Under the pieces are notes generated by a model. The model saw only the letters and a program-made list of their open reading frames with translations, was not told where the DNA came from and searched no databases. Shown piece after piece: positions 17,048 through 25,378 of a stretch of DNA of 64,000 bases. A program made the position numbers and the translations under genes. Numbering within the stretch: position 1 is the first letter of the stretch; the number at the start of each line of letters is the position of its first letter. This DNA comes from Phascolarctobacterium sp. ET69 (GTDB lineage Bacteria; Bacillota; Negativicutes; Acidaminococcales; Acidaminococcaceae), in the NCBI RefSeq assembly GCF_023336935.1, contig NZ_JAMBLR010000005.1, forward strand, positions 1-64,000, read 5' to 3'.

Positions 17048-17533
17048 TTAAAACATAATGTCGCCGGGTTCGTAATCAACCGTGGTTTTTACAAAAGCAA
17101 TTTCGTTGCAGTACGGATACTGCGGGCAATAAACACATTCTTTCCATACCTTCTGCGGCAATTTTTCTTTGGCGGTTTCAATGTAATCGCACTTGGCAAA
17201 AAAGCCGGGCTGGTAAGTAAGCGTAAAAAACATTTTTACGCCGCGCTCTATGCCCTCTTTTTCCAGCAAATGCACAATATTGCGCCCTATGCCGCTTGTT
17301 TTGCGTTCCGGGTCAACGGCAAGCGAACGTATTTCCGCAAGCCTGTCCCACACAAAATGCAGCGCGCCGCAGCCAATCAGGCGGTTATTTTCAATCGCCA
17401 CAATATAATCGCGCAGGTTTTCGTAAATTGCGTTGCGTGCGCGCGGCAGCATCAAGCCTTCGTGCGCATAATCATTCAGCAGTTTATGAATATTTTCTAC
17501 ATCATCAAACGTAGCACGACGATACGTAATCAT
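17048..17533 (-). CDS. GNAT N-acetyltransferase, ArgA-like
   Basis: 161 residues. A GNAT fold with the acetyl-CoA loop EIRSLAVDPERKTSGIGRNIV (residues ~70-90). The C-terminal LPQKVWKECVYCPQYPYC motif is seen in the short ArgA-like acetyltransferases of Firmicutes that make N-acetylglutamate for arginine synthesis. The four-residue-spaced cysteines may bind a metal. The function is inferred from this similarity; no arginine genes are adjacent. Confidence 0.8.
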   Translation of the reverse strand: MITYRRATFDDVENIHKLLNDYAHEGLMLPRARNAIYENLRDYIVAIENNRLIGCGALHFVWDRLAEIRSLAVDPERKTSGIGRNIVHLLEKEGIERGVKMFFTLTYQPGFFAKCDYIETAKEKLPQKVWKECVYCPQYPYCNEIAFVKTTVDYEPGDIMF

Positions 17534-17619
17534 GCACCATGCCCCCTCAAATAACTGTTAAGCCATATCCTAACACTCATTTAATAAAAATGCAATATCT
17601 GAGCGCGCATTTTACAAAA

Positions 17620-17714
17620 ATTTTTCCGTCCCCTAAAGAGGCCAGTTGTTTTAAGAAATGATGATTGGGTTCGTTAATTTTAACGGCGTCCGTCCCTGTA
17701 TCAGGGTAAAAAAC
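17620..17714 (-). repeat. Two degenerate CRISPR-repeat-like sequences behind cas6
   Basis: On the minus strand two short units share a stem-loop followed by GGGACGGA: CCCTGATACAGGGACGGA (overlapping the cas6 stop codon) and CCTCTTTAGGGGACGGAAAA. Their CCGTCCC cores start at 17626 and 17690, a period of 64 bases. Many type III-A repeats end in a small stem plus GGGGACGGAAAC, which the second unit matches closely. This could be a worn two-repeat remnant of an array. Only the 3' ends are alike, so it is a weak call. Confidence 0.35.
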
Positions 17715-18456
17715 TTATTTTTACGCCGCCCATGCCCAGCGCTGTTTTAACGCCTATACCGGCATATTCGGCGTATGCGGCTAAAAGCGCCGCAATCCTG
17801 TTCTGGCTTTGCATGCCGCGGAAAAGCAGCCTGTAACGTCCTTTAAACGCGTCTATCGGCGCACCGCCGACAGAATACTGCTGCAAAGATAAATTATAGC
17901 CGGTAACCTTCACTGCCTGCGCCAAATGTTCTTCAAGATTATTTTCTTCAAGCACAAGCCCGCCGCAAAAAGCATTCCAGCGTTTTAAAAGGCTGCGGAA
18001 AATATAAACATTATCCGGGTAAATTTTATAACTGCCAAATGCCTTAAACGATGCGGAAGTTATAAAATTAAATTCTGCCTGGCGCGGAGGCTGCGGCATG
18101 GTAAAAAACTGCTCTGCCATGTCTTTATAGCTTCTTTGCTTTACAGGCTGCGGTTTACTTAATTGTACCACATATTCTTTTTGCTTTAAATATAAATTTT
18201 GCGGCAGCCTGCCTAACGCATATAAAATTTCTTCCGCAGCTTCTTTGTTAAGCGCCGCAAGCTGCCATACCGCGCTGCTGCGTGCCTTATCGTAATACAC
18301 AAACTGGCTGAACGGGCGCAGCGCAGAACGATGCATGGCTTCCGCAAAATCCGTATGGGCGTACTGCATCAGCGCGCCATGAAGCACGCTGCCAAACGAT
18401 TGATGCAGGCGCTGCCCTTCCGGCAGATGCAATAAAACTTCCCAAATTTGCAGCAT
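17701..18456 (-). CDS. cas6: CRISPR-associated endoribonuclease Cas6
   Basis: 251 residues with tandem ferredoxin-like folds and the Gly-rich C-terminal loop GIGVKTALGMGGV diagnostic of Cas6. His residues in the N-terminal helix region (LHQSFGSVLHGAL) are candidates for catalysis. Cas6 cuts pre-crRNA within repeats. It starts two bases after the csm5 stop and is the last gene of the III-A operon. Because no intact array is present in the window, its substrate must be encoded elsewhere. Confidence 0.9.
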   Translation of the reverse strand: MLQIWEVLLHLPEGQRLHQSFGSVLHGALMQYAHTDFAEAMHRSALRPFSQFVYYDKARSSAVWQLAALNKEAAEEILYALGRLPQNLYLKQKEYVVQLSKPQPVKQRSYKDMAEQFFTMPQPPRQAEFNFITSASFKAFGSYKIYPDNVYIFRSLLKRWNAFCGGLVLEENNLEEHLAQAVKVTGYNLSLQQYSVGGAPIDAFKGRYRLLFRGMQSQNRIAALLAAYAEYAGIGVKTALGMGGVKISFLP

Positions 18457-18458
18457 AA

Positions 18459-19649
18459 TTATTCCTCCGTAACTGCGCAGACGCCCATTAAAGTTATGCC
18501 CTTATGCGTTTTGGCCGTTTGCAGGCCGCGCGGCGCAGCAAACTTATCAAGCCGCAGGTGCGCGTGCTTATAAAAATTATTATGCAAAATTACCGCTGCC
18601 GCATCTGTAAACGATTTTTGGTCCGGCGCAAGTGCCAGCAGCAGGCTTTTGCTTAAAAAGCCACTGCCGCTGCCCAAAAACAAATTGGCATTTTCTGCAC
18701 GGGTAAATTCCTGCTTTAAGGCCTGCCCGAAAATAATTTTTTCACGCTGCAGCACAAAATCGGTAAAATCACGCTGTCGTTTAACAAGTTCTGCCGCCGA
18801 GGTAATGCCGATACCGCCAAACACCGCTTTATCAAGCGTTATGCTGAAATGCTGATGCGCGCCCGGCGGCAGGCATTCACGGAATAAAGTAAGGTTTTTG
18901 GTTTTTACCTGCCCTGTTTTAACAATATATACAGCCTCGCGCTTCTGCACAATTACAGGTATTGTTTTGCCGCTGCTGTATGAATCGCTTACCGACAAGC
19001 CCTTCATAATACTGCAGTTCATGCTGGCCTGCGCCATTAATTCCGCACTGTACTCGTTTTTAGGTATTTTTAAACGGTGCAGCAGCACAATTTCCAACTT
19101 CTGCGCAAGCCTGGCAAAGGCAGAATTTTTATCGCGCAGGCGGTTATCATTAATAATGCGGCTGACTTCGTCCCAGGCAGCATTACGCAGCTTGTCTTCC
19201 TGCAGCAGCAGGCTGAACAGCAGCCCTGTGCGCAGCGCGCCCTTAATGCTGCTGCCCGGTATGTACGGCTGGCCTTCAACATTGTGCACGGTGCGCACAA
19301 TTTCCGTAAGGCGCATTTTATTGGCAGCCAGTATTTCCGGCGCTACTTCAACATTGGCATAATCTGTTACAGCGTCTCCCAAATCTTCTATTTTAAAGCC
19401 TTTTTCCTGAACCCATTCGCATAAAGTTCCGGCGCGCAGCCTGGTTTTTATCAGTTCTTCAAACTCTGCCAGCAAATTATGTTTATACAAAAATTTTACC
19501 CACAGGCGTTCATTCAAAAAATATACCCGCCTGCTGCCGGCATCATACAAATACTGATAGCTGTATACCGTTCCCACTTCGTCGGTTATATGCACCGGCC
19601 CCATGCAGGTTACAGACATTTTTTTATATTCAAAATTACTGATACTCAT
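18459..19649 (-). CDS. csm5: Type III-A CRISPR protein Csm5
   Basis: 396 residues. A RAMP protein that caps the 3' end of the crRNA in the Csm complex. Visible RAMP features: the N-terminal strand with MGPVHITDEVGTVYSYQY, the Gly-rich loop YIPGSSIKGALRTGLLFSLL (about 130) and the late segment LFLGSGSGFLSKSL. Its start overlaps the csm4 stop by four bases (ATGA). Confidence 0.93.
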   Translation of the reverse strand: MSISNFEYKKMSVTCMGPVHITDEVGTVYSYQYLYDAGSRRVYFLNERLWVKFLYKHNLLAEFEELIKTRLRAGTLCEWVQEKGFKIEDLGDAVTDYANVEVAPEILAANKMRLTEIVRTVHNVEGQPYIPGSSIKGALRTGLLFSLLLQEDKLRNAAWDEVSRIINDNRLRDKNSAFARLAQKLEIVLLHRLKIPKNEYSAELMAQASMNCSIMKGLSVSDSYSSGKTIPVIVQKREAVYIVKTGQVKTKNLTLFRECLPPGAHQHFSITLDKAVFGGIGITSAAELVKRQRDFTDFVLQREKIIFGQALKQEFTRAENANLFLGSGSGFLSKSLLLALAPDQKSFTDAAAVILHNNFYKHAHLRLDKFAAPRGLQTAKTHKGITLMGVCAVTEE

Positions 19650-20644
19650 ACAGGCAACCCCATATATACGGCCTTGCCATAGCGGTACACGGCGTGCTGC
19701 GCCCCCAAAGCCGTAAATTCAAGCAGGCGCCCTTCCACCCTTTCGGGGAAGCATGAACCCGCCTTTAACATGTATACACTGCTGCGTTTTTCAAAATTCT
19801 GCGAGTTTTGGTTATAAACAAAACCGCTGCGTTTTAATAAACTGAACGCGCCTTTTTTTACGGTGGCAATCTGTTCCTGCACCGGGCACAATACGGAAAG
19901 CGACATTTGCAGGCTGCTTGTTTTGTTTTCGAGCAAAACCTTAAGCATACCGGCATCACCGCCGCAGTCTTCGCTTAAAAGCTGCGGAGCGCCTTTTAAC
20001 ACAAACTTACCAAAGCCGCTGCTGCGCCTGCCGCCAATGCCGCCCAGCCCCAGCAGTTCAACCGCTTTAACCAGTCCTTTAAGCAAAGCTTCGTCATCCA
20101 ACCCAACTATGCAGTATAACCCGGCGCCTTCTGCAAAAGTATAATTGCTTACATAATATGCCCGCCCGCCGTTTCTGAAATCAAGCCTGCGCTGTACGCC
20201 ACTCCAGCCAAAATCGTGCTTTTCCTGCTCTTTAGCCGTGCTTTCATACGGGTGCAGGTAATCATAAATGCCGCTTACGCGGATATAAGCCATATTTTCG
20301 TGGTCACGCAGCGCTTCATACTGCAAGCACAGTTCTTTAAAAGACAGCTGCAAATCAAGCGGATTTACTTTTTCCTTACAGTTATACGGCACCGGCACAT
20401 ACAGTTCTTCTTCCGCGCCGCTGTAATAAGGCAGAAAATCGCTGAAAAGCAGCCCGCCCTTTTGCACGGCTTCAATAAACCGGCTGCAAAGCTCTCCGTC
20501 AAGCGCAGCAGTTTCCGTTACAAGCGCGCTGAAAAAAGTATCGGCGCAGCAGTTAAAAGACTGCAAATTGCCGCTTTTTTTATTTTCGGCTGTGCCAAAA
20601 TGCACCGGAGTTAAAAACTTAAACTGCAAAATATAATACTTCAT
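19646..20644 (-). CDS. csm4: Type III-A CRISPR protein Csm4
   Basis: 332 residues. A RAMP protein that binds the 5' handle of the crRNA and contacts Cas10. Features: the first strand YYILQFKFLTPVHFGTAE, SADTFFSALVTE in the early helix, and the RAMP Gly-rich stretch GLGGIGGRRSSGFGKFVLKG at about 195-215. Overlaps csm3 by four bases and csm5 by four bases, so translation is tightly coupled. Confidence 0.93.
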   Translation of the reverse strand: MKYYILQFKFLTPVHFGTAENKKSGNLQSFNCCADTFFSALVTETAALDGELCSRFIEAVQKGGLLFSDFLPYYSGAEEELYVPVPYNCKEKVNPLDLQLSFKELCLQYEALRDHENMAYIRVSGIYDYLHPYESTAKEQEKHDFGWSGVQRRLDFRNGGRAYYVSNYTFAEGAGLYCIVGLDDEALLKGLVKAVELLGLGGIGGRRSSGFGKFVLKGAPQLLSEDCGGDAGMLKVLLENKTSSLQMSLSVLCPVQEQIATVKKGAFSLLKRSGFVYNQNSQNFEKRSSVYMLKAGSCFPERVEGRLLEFTALGAQHAVYRYGKAVYMGLPV

Positions 20645-21339
20645 TTTAAGCAGCTTCCTTCAAGAGCAGTTTTAAGCCTTCCGGCATACTCCTCAAGATT
20701 TTTGTTTAAACCGGCGTACCGCACCGAAAAATTACTGAAAGCCACCCTGCCGTAACCGCGCGAACCATGGCCGCCAAGGTAGTCCATCTGCAGCATCATA
20801 AGTGCTGCCGATAAGGTTGCAAAATCTTCTTCAATTTCCTTTTCGTTTTCGATGTTGTACACAAGTTTAAACGCAAAATCGGTACCTGCCGGCACCCTTT
20901 CAATCTGGCGCGGTATTGCCGTTGCCGTAAGCCTTGTAATGGAGTTTTCAAATTTTACTTCGCCCATGTAGGTATCGGTGTCCATACGGCTTATTTTTTC
21001 AATGCTTTCCGGCGTTACAAATACATCATAAAATTGCAGGCGTGCGCCTATAACACCGTTTTTGGAAGTAGAACCGAACAAACGGCAGATAACTTCGTCA
21101 TCATCTTCAATTTTATTTAAAACATAACCCGGCGAGCGCATTTTAGCCAGCAAAGTGCGCAGCTTGCCTTTAAGCGAACTGCCCGGAATAATGGGAACTT
21201 TGGTAAAATGGTCACGCACAAAGGGGCTTTCTACCGCGCCGATAGGAGTAAAATCGCTGGAGGTGCCAATGTGCAGCCCCGTTACCAGAGTAATAACAGC
21301 CTCTATTAAAAACTTTCCTTTTAAAACCGTCTGCTTCAT
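20641..21339 (-). CDS. csm3: Type III-A CRISPR backbone protein Csm3, Glu at the catalytic position
   Basis: 232 residues. Csm3 forms the helical backbone and cuts target RNA every six bases. Family features are intact: TGLHIGTSSDF, IPGSSLKGKLRTLLAKM, VKFENSITRLTATAIPRQIERV and YLGGHGSRGYGRV. The RNase residue is Asp in characterised Csm3 (D33 in the Streptococcus thermophilus protein, context GAIDSP). Here the aligned segment is GAVESP, with Glu37. That may weaken or change target cleavage (inference). Start overlaps the csm2 stop by one base. Confidence 0.95.
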   Translation of the reverse strand: MKQTVLKGKFLIEAVITLVTGLHIGTSSDFTPIGAVESPFVRDHFTKVPIIPGSSLKGKLRTLLAKMRSPGYVLNKIEDDDEVICRLFGSTSKNGVIGARLQFYDVFVTPESIEKISRMDTDTYMGEVKFENSITRLTATAIPRQIERVPAGTDFAFKLVYNIENEKEIEEDFATLSAALMMLQMDYLGGHGSRGYGRVAFSNFSVRYAGLNKNLEEYAGRLKTALEGSCLK

Positions 21340-21731
21340 TATTTATCCTTGCCTCCGTAAAATTTATGAAATGCCCCCAGCGCCTGTACGTATTTGGCAA
21401 AAGTGTCAAACCTTTCCGTACTGTCGCCAATGCTGTCAATCATTTCTATCAACCCGGATTTTTCTACAAACGCGCCAACAATATTTTTTTCGCGCCCGGC
21501 CAGATACATTAATTTAACCTTTAAAAATTTTACCTCCGCAACCAGCTCCGGTGGCAGCCTGTCCGGCTCCTGCCCGCGCATTTTATAAACCTCCACGCGG
21601 TCGCGCACAAGGTTGACCGAAGTTAAAAACTTACGGATATGGCCGGTTTTTAACAGCAGTATATTATTATTAAATTTGTCTTTAACCATAATGCCTTTAA
21701 TGGCATTTTCGGCCCTGGCTATAATATCCAT
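21339..21731 (-). CDS. csm2: Type III-A CRISPR small subunit Csm2
   Basis: 130 residues, almost all alpha-helical and basic, as expected for Csm2, which lines the inner filament of the complex. Recognisable stretch: ITTSVNLVRDRVEVYKM-like central helix with EVKFLKVKLMYLAGRE, and a C-terminal FDTFAKYVQALGAFHKFYGGKD. One-base overlap with both cas10 and csm3. Confidence 0.9.
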   Translation of the reverse strand: MDIIARAENAIKGIMVKDKFNNNILLLKTGHIRKFLTSVNLVRDRVEVYKMRGQEPDRLPPELVAEVKFLKVKLMYLAGREKNIVGAFVEKSGLIEMIDSIGDSTERFDTFAKYVQALGAFHKFYGGKDK

Positions 21732-24226
21732 TAAAAGTCCTCCTTAGGCGCATTGGGCAAACTGTAAATTAAAAGTTCCAGCGCCGTTAAAAGCTGCCTG
21801 CGCCCTTCCGCATCAAGCGCCCAGGCATACAGCCTGCTGCGCAGATTATTATATATTTCCGCCTGTGCGGCATTTTCCGATTTCGGTTCAAGCAGAGCAA
21901 CCGCATAAGCAAACTGAGCCAGATTAAACCTGCCTGCCGCTGCGGCAAGCACGCCGTGCAGCTTATACAAAGTGTTCCTGTCGGCTTTTATTTTGCCGGG
22001 TATTGCGGCAATGCCGAAACTTAAATTGTTTGTTAAAAAGTTAAGTTTTTCGCCGCAAACCTGTTTTTCAAAAACGTTCCAGTCATAAACATGGGCCAGC
22101 CCGCCTTCCGGGCCGCTTACATAATCCGCATTCTGCCCGAACAAAGCAATTTTGCCGGTACCCGGAACATTTTTAGCGGTTTTTTTCAGCAGCTGCGCCT
22201 GAATAAACATCTGGCTTACGGGGAAATCGGGCGTAAACATGCCTATTCCCGCCGAAAATGCCAGCTTGCCGTTGGTGTAGCTTTCAAACGCGCGGTGAAT
22301 ATCAACCGCCACTTCCACAACGTCATCCCATGCGCCAAGCAGAAAAATGTTATCGCCGCCGCTGTAAATTACGTGTATGTTGCGCCAAAGCTGCTTGGGC
22401 TTGTTAAACAGCCTGAACACAGGCGTTACTTTGCCGGAAGCGTTCTGCATATCGCCTTTAAAAATTTTATTTAAAATTACTTTAAAAAAGAATGACAGCC
22501 TGCCGGAAAACGCCGCCTGCCTCGATAATGTAAGATACCTCAGCGGATCGGGCAAATCGTTGCGGTAAAAACCTGCTTTTAAAGCTATGCCAATAGCATC
22601 GACGTCCGCCATTAAAACGCCCAGGCGCTTAACACCGGTGTAAGTTTCGCCCATACTTTTGGCCGCCAGCATCTTCATATCGGGCAGCCTGCCGCTTTTA
22701 GCGTCGCGCACGCAGTAATCGCAGCGGCGTATGCGGAAATACGGGCAGTTATCGGAAGCTCCGCCTTTAATACTGTAAAGATATGCCAGTTTATTATGCT
22801 GCTTAAATTTTTCCAAATCTTTGGCAGCTATTATTTTTAAATACAGCACCCTTTTATAGCCCGGCACCGCAATACATCCGCTGATGCGGTTTGAACATAC
22901 TGCCAGCACCTTGTCATCCATAAAAGAGGCTTTGCCGAGTTCAAGCAGCGCACGGCAGTTGCTGCACAGGCCGTCTTTGCGCCCTTCATCGGCAGCAGCA
23001 ACGTTTCTGTGGCATACGCAGCATTCCGATGCCGCTTCATTATGGTTAAAGCTGCTTTCCGGGTCAAACAGCCCTGCAAGAACCGTTTCCGAATAGCGGT
23101 TCTTTTTATTGTTTTCCACCTGCAAATCGGCACGCGCCATAACATCGCTGCCAAGCTGCCTGCCAACCAGCTCTACCGGCGTAAATTCCGCCGCGCCGAC
23201 AGATACATAAAGCTGAGTGCCAAAATTTTGCAGCAGCCACCCGTTAATGTACTCCGCAAAAGTTTTTACACCCTCTTTAAACTGCGGCGTATTAGGCGCC
23301 AGCAAATACAAACGCCCGCCGCCGGTATAAATAATGTTTGCACGTGAAAGTTTTAAATAATTTACAAGTTCGTCTGCTATAAGCTGCGAAAAATATTCCA
23401 GATACAGCGAGCGCCCGCGCATGGTAGCAAGCGGTGACTGCTCTGCCGGAGTTGTTAAAAAGCCGTAAATGCCGGCAATATCGGCAGAAACAATTAAAAA
23501 CAGCGGCTCGTTTTGTATTTGGGCAATTTTTTGCTTTTCACAAAGCGAAGCATACGAAGTAATTCCGTTAGCTTCAAAATAATGGGCTATACTTACCGCA
23601 AGCGCCGCCGTTATTTTTACATGCTCAAACATCGAAATATCGCGCGGCAAATCCTCGCGCACCGTAAGCGGCACATAATACAGAGCATCTTCAAGAACCT
23701 GCAAAAGCTCATAGGGGTACATCTGCGCCAAAGGCTTTTGCTTTAATTTGTTTTCAATTATTTTTAAAAGTTTTAAATAATCTTCCGGGCTTGCCTTAAT
23801 GTTATCACGCACTGCGTAATTAATTTCTTTGCCGGTATTTATCTCTTTAGGCAAAAAATAGCGCTTATAAGTATCGTGGTCCGAAAAATAATTAAATACC
23901 GATTCCAGGCACAGCGAAGCATCAAACTTATCATCCTGGCGGCGTTCGGTCTTTTCTGCGCCGAACGCAATCGTATCGGCAAAATAAACTAAATATGCCA
24001 AATCATCGTCTTTAAGTTTTACTGCTTCAAAATCGCGCCTGCGGTGATAGCTTATGCAGCGCAGAAGCTGCTGCATGGCTTCATCATCTTCGGGCAATAA
24101 ACGCGCCAGCCACCGGGCACCATATTCGGGATATGTTTCCGGCTCATTTGTAAGCCCTGCACGATAGCATAATTTGCCAATATCGTGCAGCAAAGCAGCT
24201 TTTGCAAGTAAAGTATAATCCACCAT
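21731..24226 (-). CDS. cas10: Type III-A CRISPR large subunit Cas10/Csm1, palm motif GGDN
   Basis: 831 residues from the ATG at 24226, which has GGAG six bases upstream. An in-frame GTG at 24247 lacks a site. Domain order: an N-terminal HD nuclease (LLHDIGK, His14-Asp15), a first degenerate palm (IYTGGGRLYLLAPN), a zinc finger at about 400-425 (C-x2-C ... C-x2-C), a second palm and an alpha-helical C-terminal domain. The second palm normally carries GGDD, which makes cyclic oligoadenylate from ATP. Here it reads YSGGDNIFLLG, residues 623-626 being G-G-D-N. Losing the second acidic residue should impair or abolish signalling (inference from mutants of the family), while the HD DNase looks intact. 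First gene of the operon, behind a sigma-H-type promoter. Confidence 0.95.
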   Translation of the reverse strand: MVDYTLLAKAALLHDIGKLCYRAGLTNEPETYPEYGARWLARLLPEDDEAMQQLLRCISYHRRRDFEAVKLKDDDLAYLVYFADTIAFGAEKTERRQDDKFDASLCLESVFNYFSDHDTYKRYFLPKEINTGKEINYAVRDNIKASPEDYLKLLKIIENKLKQKPLAQMYPYELLQVLEDALYYVPLTVREDLPRDISMFEHVKITAALAVSIAHYFEANGITSYASLCEKQKIAQIQNEPLFLIVSADIAGIYGFLTTPAEQSPLATMRGRSLYLEYFSQLIADELVNYLKLSRANIIYTGGGRLYLLAPNTPQFKEGVKTFAEYINGWLLQNFGTQLYVSVGAAEFTPVELVGRQLGSDVMARADLQVENNKKNRYSETVLAGLFDPESSFNHNEAASECCVCHRNVAAADEGRKDGLCSNCRALLELGKASFMDDKVLAVCSNRISGCIAVPGYKRVLYLKIIAAKDLEKFKQHNKLAYLYSIKGGASDNCPYFRIRRCDYCVRDAKSGRLPDMKMLAAKSMGETYTGVKRLGVLMADVDAIGIALKAGFYRNDLPDPLRYLTLSRQAAFSGRLSFFFKVILNKIFKGDMQNASGKVTPVFRLFNKPKQLWRNIHVIYSGGDNIFLLGAWDDVVEVAVDIHRAFESYTNGKLAFSAGIGMFTPDFPVSQMFIQAQLLKKTAKNVPGTGKIALFGQNADYVSGPEGGLAHVYDWNVFEKQVCGEKLNFLTNNLSFGIAAIPGKIKADRNTLYKLHGVLAAAAGRFNLAQFAYAVALLEPKSENAAQAEIYNNLRSRLYAWALDAEGRRQLLTALELLIYSLPNAPKEDF

Positions 24227-24265
24227 AACAGACTCCATAAAACACACTAAAATATATAATAATTA

Positions 24266-24290
24266 ATTCGACAAAAATATAAGAAATCCT
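24266..24290 (-). promoter_or_regulatory. Sigma-H-type promoter of the Csm operon
   Basis: On the minus strand AAAGGATTT, then 11 bases, then GTCGAAT. This fits the Bacillus sigma-H consensus RnAGGAwWW-N11-12-RnnGAAT. Start of transcription would be near 24259, about 33 bases before the cas10 ATG. The same AGGA-N14-GTCGAA arrangement occurs before scpC. Confidence 0.55.
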
Positions 24291-24335
24291 TTATATTTTA
24301 AATATCTGATATTAAACATCTATTAATTACCCATA

Positions 24336-24386
24336 ATAATAAATAAAAGCCGATAAATTACAACTAATTAAGCAAATTCATCGGCC
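24336..24386 (-). terminator. Terminator of the CoiA-like gene
   Basis: On the minus strand GCCGATGAATT / AATTTATCGGC with a long AT loop, followed by TTTTATTTATTATT. It separates the CoiA-like gene from the Csm promoter. Between the two nothing else is seen: the stretch 24227-24436 is strongly AT-rich and contains no repeat array. Confidence 0.6.
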
Positions 24387-24436
24387 AAAGATTGGTATTT
24401 TTATTACTAATATTTACATTATAATACTAAAAAACA

Positions 24437-25285
24437 TTAATCCATTATAATGTTTTTGTTGTTATTTTTTATATAATTTAAATAATCTTCTTTTGTGGCT
24501 ATCATTTTAGAGCCAGTACATAAAATTCCATTATCATAATCCCCAAAATAATATTCACAATAAATACAATCATCTCTAAAATTAGCATAGGGTTTTCCTC
24601 TATAAGTCCTCATTTTTATAGGGCAATAATCTATATGCTGTGCCATTCTTCGTACACTAATAGCTTTTTTATCTGCTATCATTTTAAATTTTTCTAACCA
24701 CAATTCTGTATTTACATTATATTTCCATGATTTTTCTTCACAATCATCTAATATAAAATGTTTTAACTCTTCATCTGTAATTTCTCTATCAATTTTACTC
24801 AGGTCAATTTCTATTGTTGAAATTTTAGATTTTTTAATTTTCTTTAACTTATCTTCATCAATTGCATGTGTTACAAATATCTCAACATAAAATTTTCTAC
24901 CAAGACTATACACAATTACATCAGGAATAATATTATCCTGTGTTTTTTCAACTTCAACGTTATCAATTTTTACCATTTGAGCATCAACAATTTTTATAGG
25001 ATAACGATTACTAAAAGGAATTTTTAAAAACAAAGCTGGTATAAATATTTCTTTAGCATTTAAAAGAATTTCCTTAGCCGCTAAGTGCAGAGATGTTTGA
25101 TATCCATACTCACACTCATCAGCATTATAATGTGCAAAATGATGTATAACTTTATTCCCTTTTTTTGCTATGAGTCTACCTTTGCAAGCAGGACATGTGC
25201 AATCGCATTTTATACCTTTTTCCACTTCTGAAATATGAACTAATTTATTATTTCTAATTCCATATAACAAATGCTGTTTTTTCAT
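24437..25285 (-). CDS. CoiA-like protein with zinc-type motif and nuclease-like core
   Basis: 282 residues from the ATG at 25285 (ribosome site GGAGGG). A GTG at 25297 overlaps that site and is unlikely. The N-terminal part has CDCTCPACKGRLIAKKG followed by HHFAH, the pattern of the competence protein CoiA family, with C-x2-C that may bind zinc. A predicted restriction-endonuclease-like core follows: IIPDVIVYS...KFYVEIFVTH gives Asp, then Glu-x-Phe. A second Cys cluster (CIYCEYYFG) lies near the end. CoiA helps process incoming DNA in Streptococcus; here the function is unknown. Low GC and many AAA/AAT codons contrast with neighbours, suggesting horizontal acquisition. It sits directly upstream of the Csm operon on the same strand but has its own terminator. 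Confidence 0.72.
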   Translation of the reverse strand: MKKQHLLYGIRNNKLVHISEVEKGIKCDCTCPACKGRLIAKKGNKVIHHFAHYNADECEYGYQTSLHLAAKEILLNAKEIFIPALFLKIPFSNRYPIKIVDAQMVKIDNVEVEKTQDNIIPDVIVYSLGRKFYVEIFVTHAIDEDKLKKIKKSKISTIEIDLSKIDREITDEELKHFILDDCEEKSWKYNVNTELWLEKFKMIADKKAISVRRMAQHIDYCPIKMRTYRGKPYANFRDDCIYCEYYFGDYDNGILCTGSKMIATKEDYLNYIKNNNKNIIMD

Positions 25286-25314
25286 AAAACCCTCCACAAA
25301 AAGTTTTAACTTTA

Positions 25315-25343
25315 TTGATCTTCTAAAAAATAAATGTTATATT
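25315..25343 (+). promoter_or_regulatory. Promoter of the small secreted protein gene
   Basis: TTGATC (25315-25320), a 17-base spacer and TATATT (25338-25343) preceded by an extended -10 TGT. Confidence 0.55.
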
Positions 25344-25378
25344 AAAATTGTATCATAATTTTAAGGAGTTGTATTATT

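Noticed and set aside
24227-24436. Search for a CRISPR array upstream of cas10
   Set aside because: The 210 bases are AT-rich with a terminator and a promoter but no repeat units.
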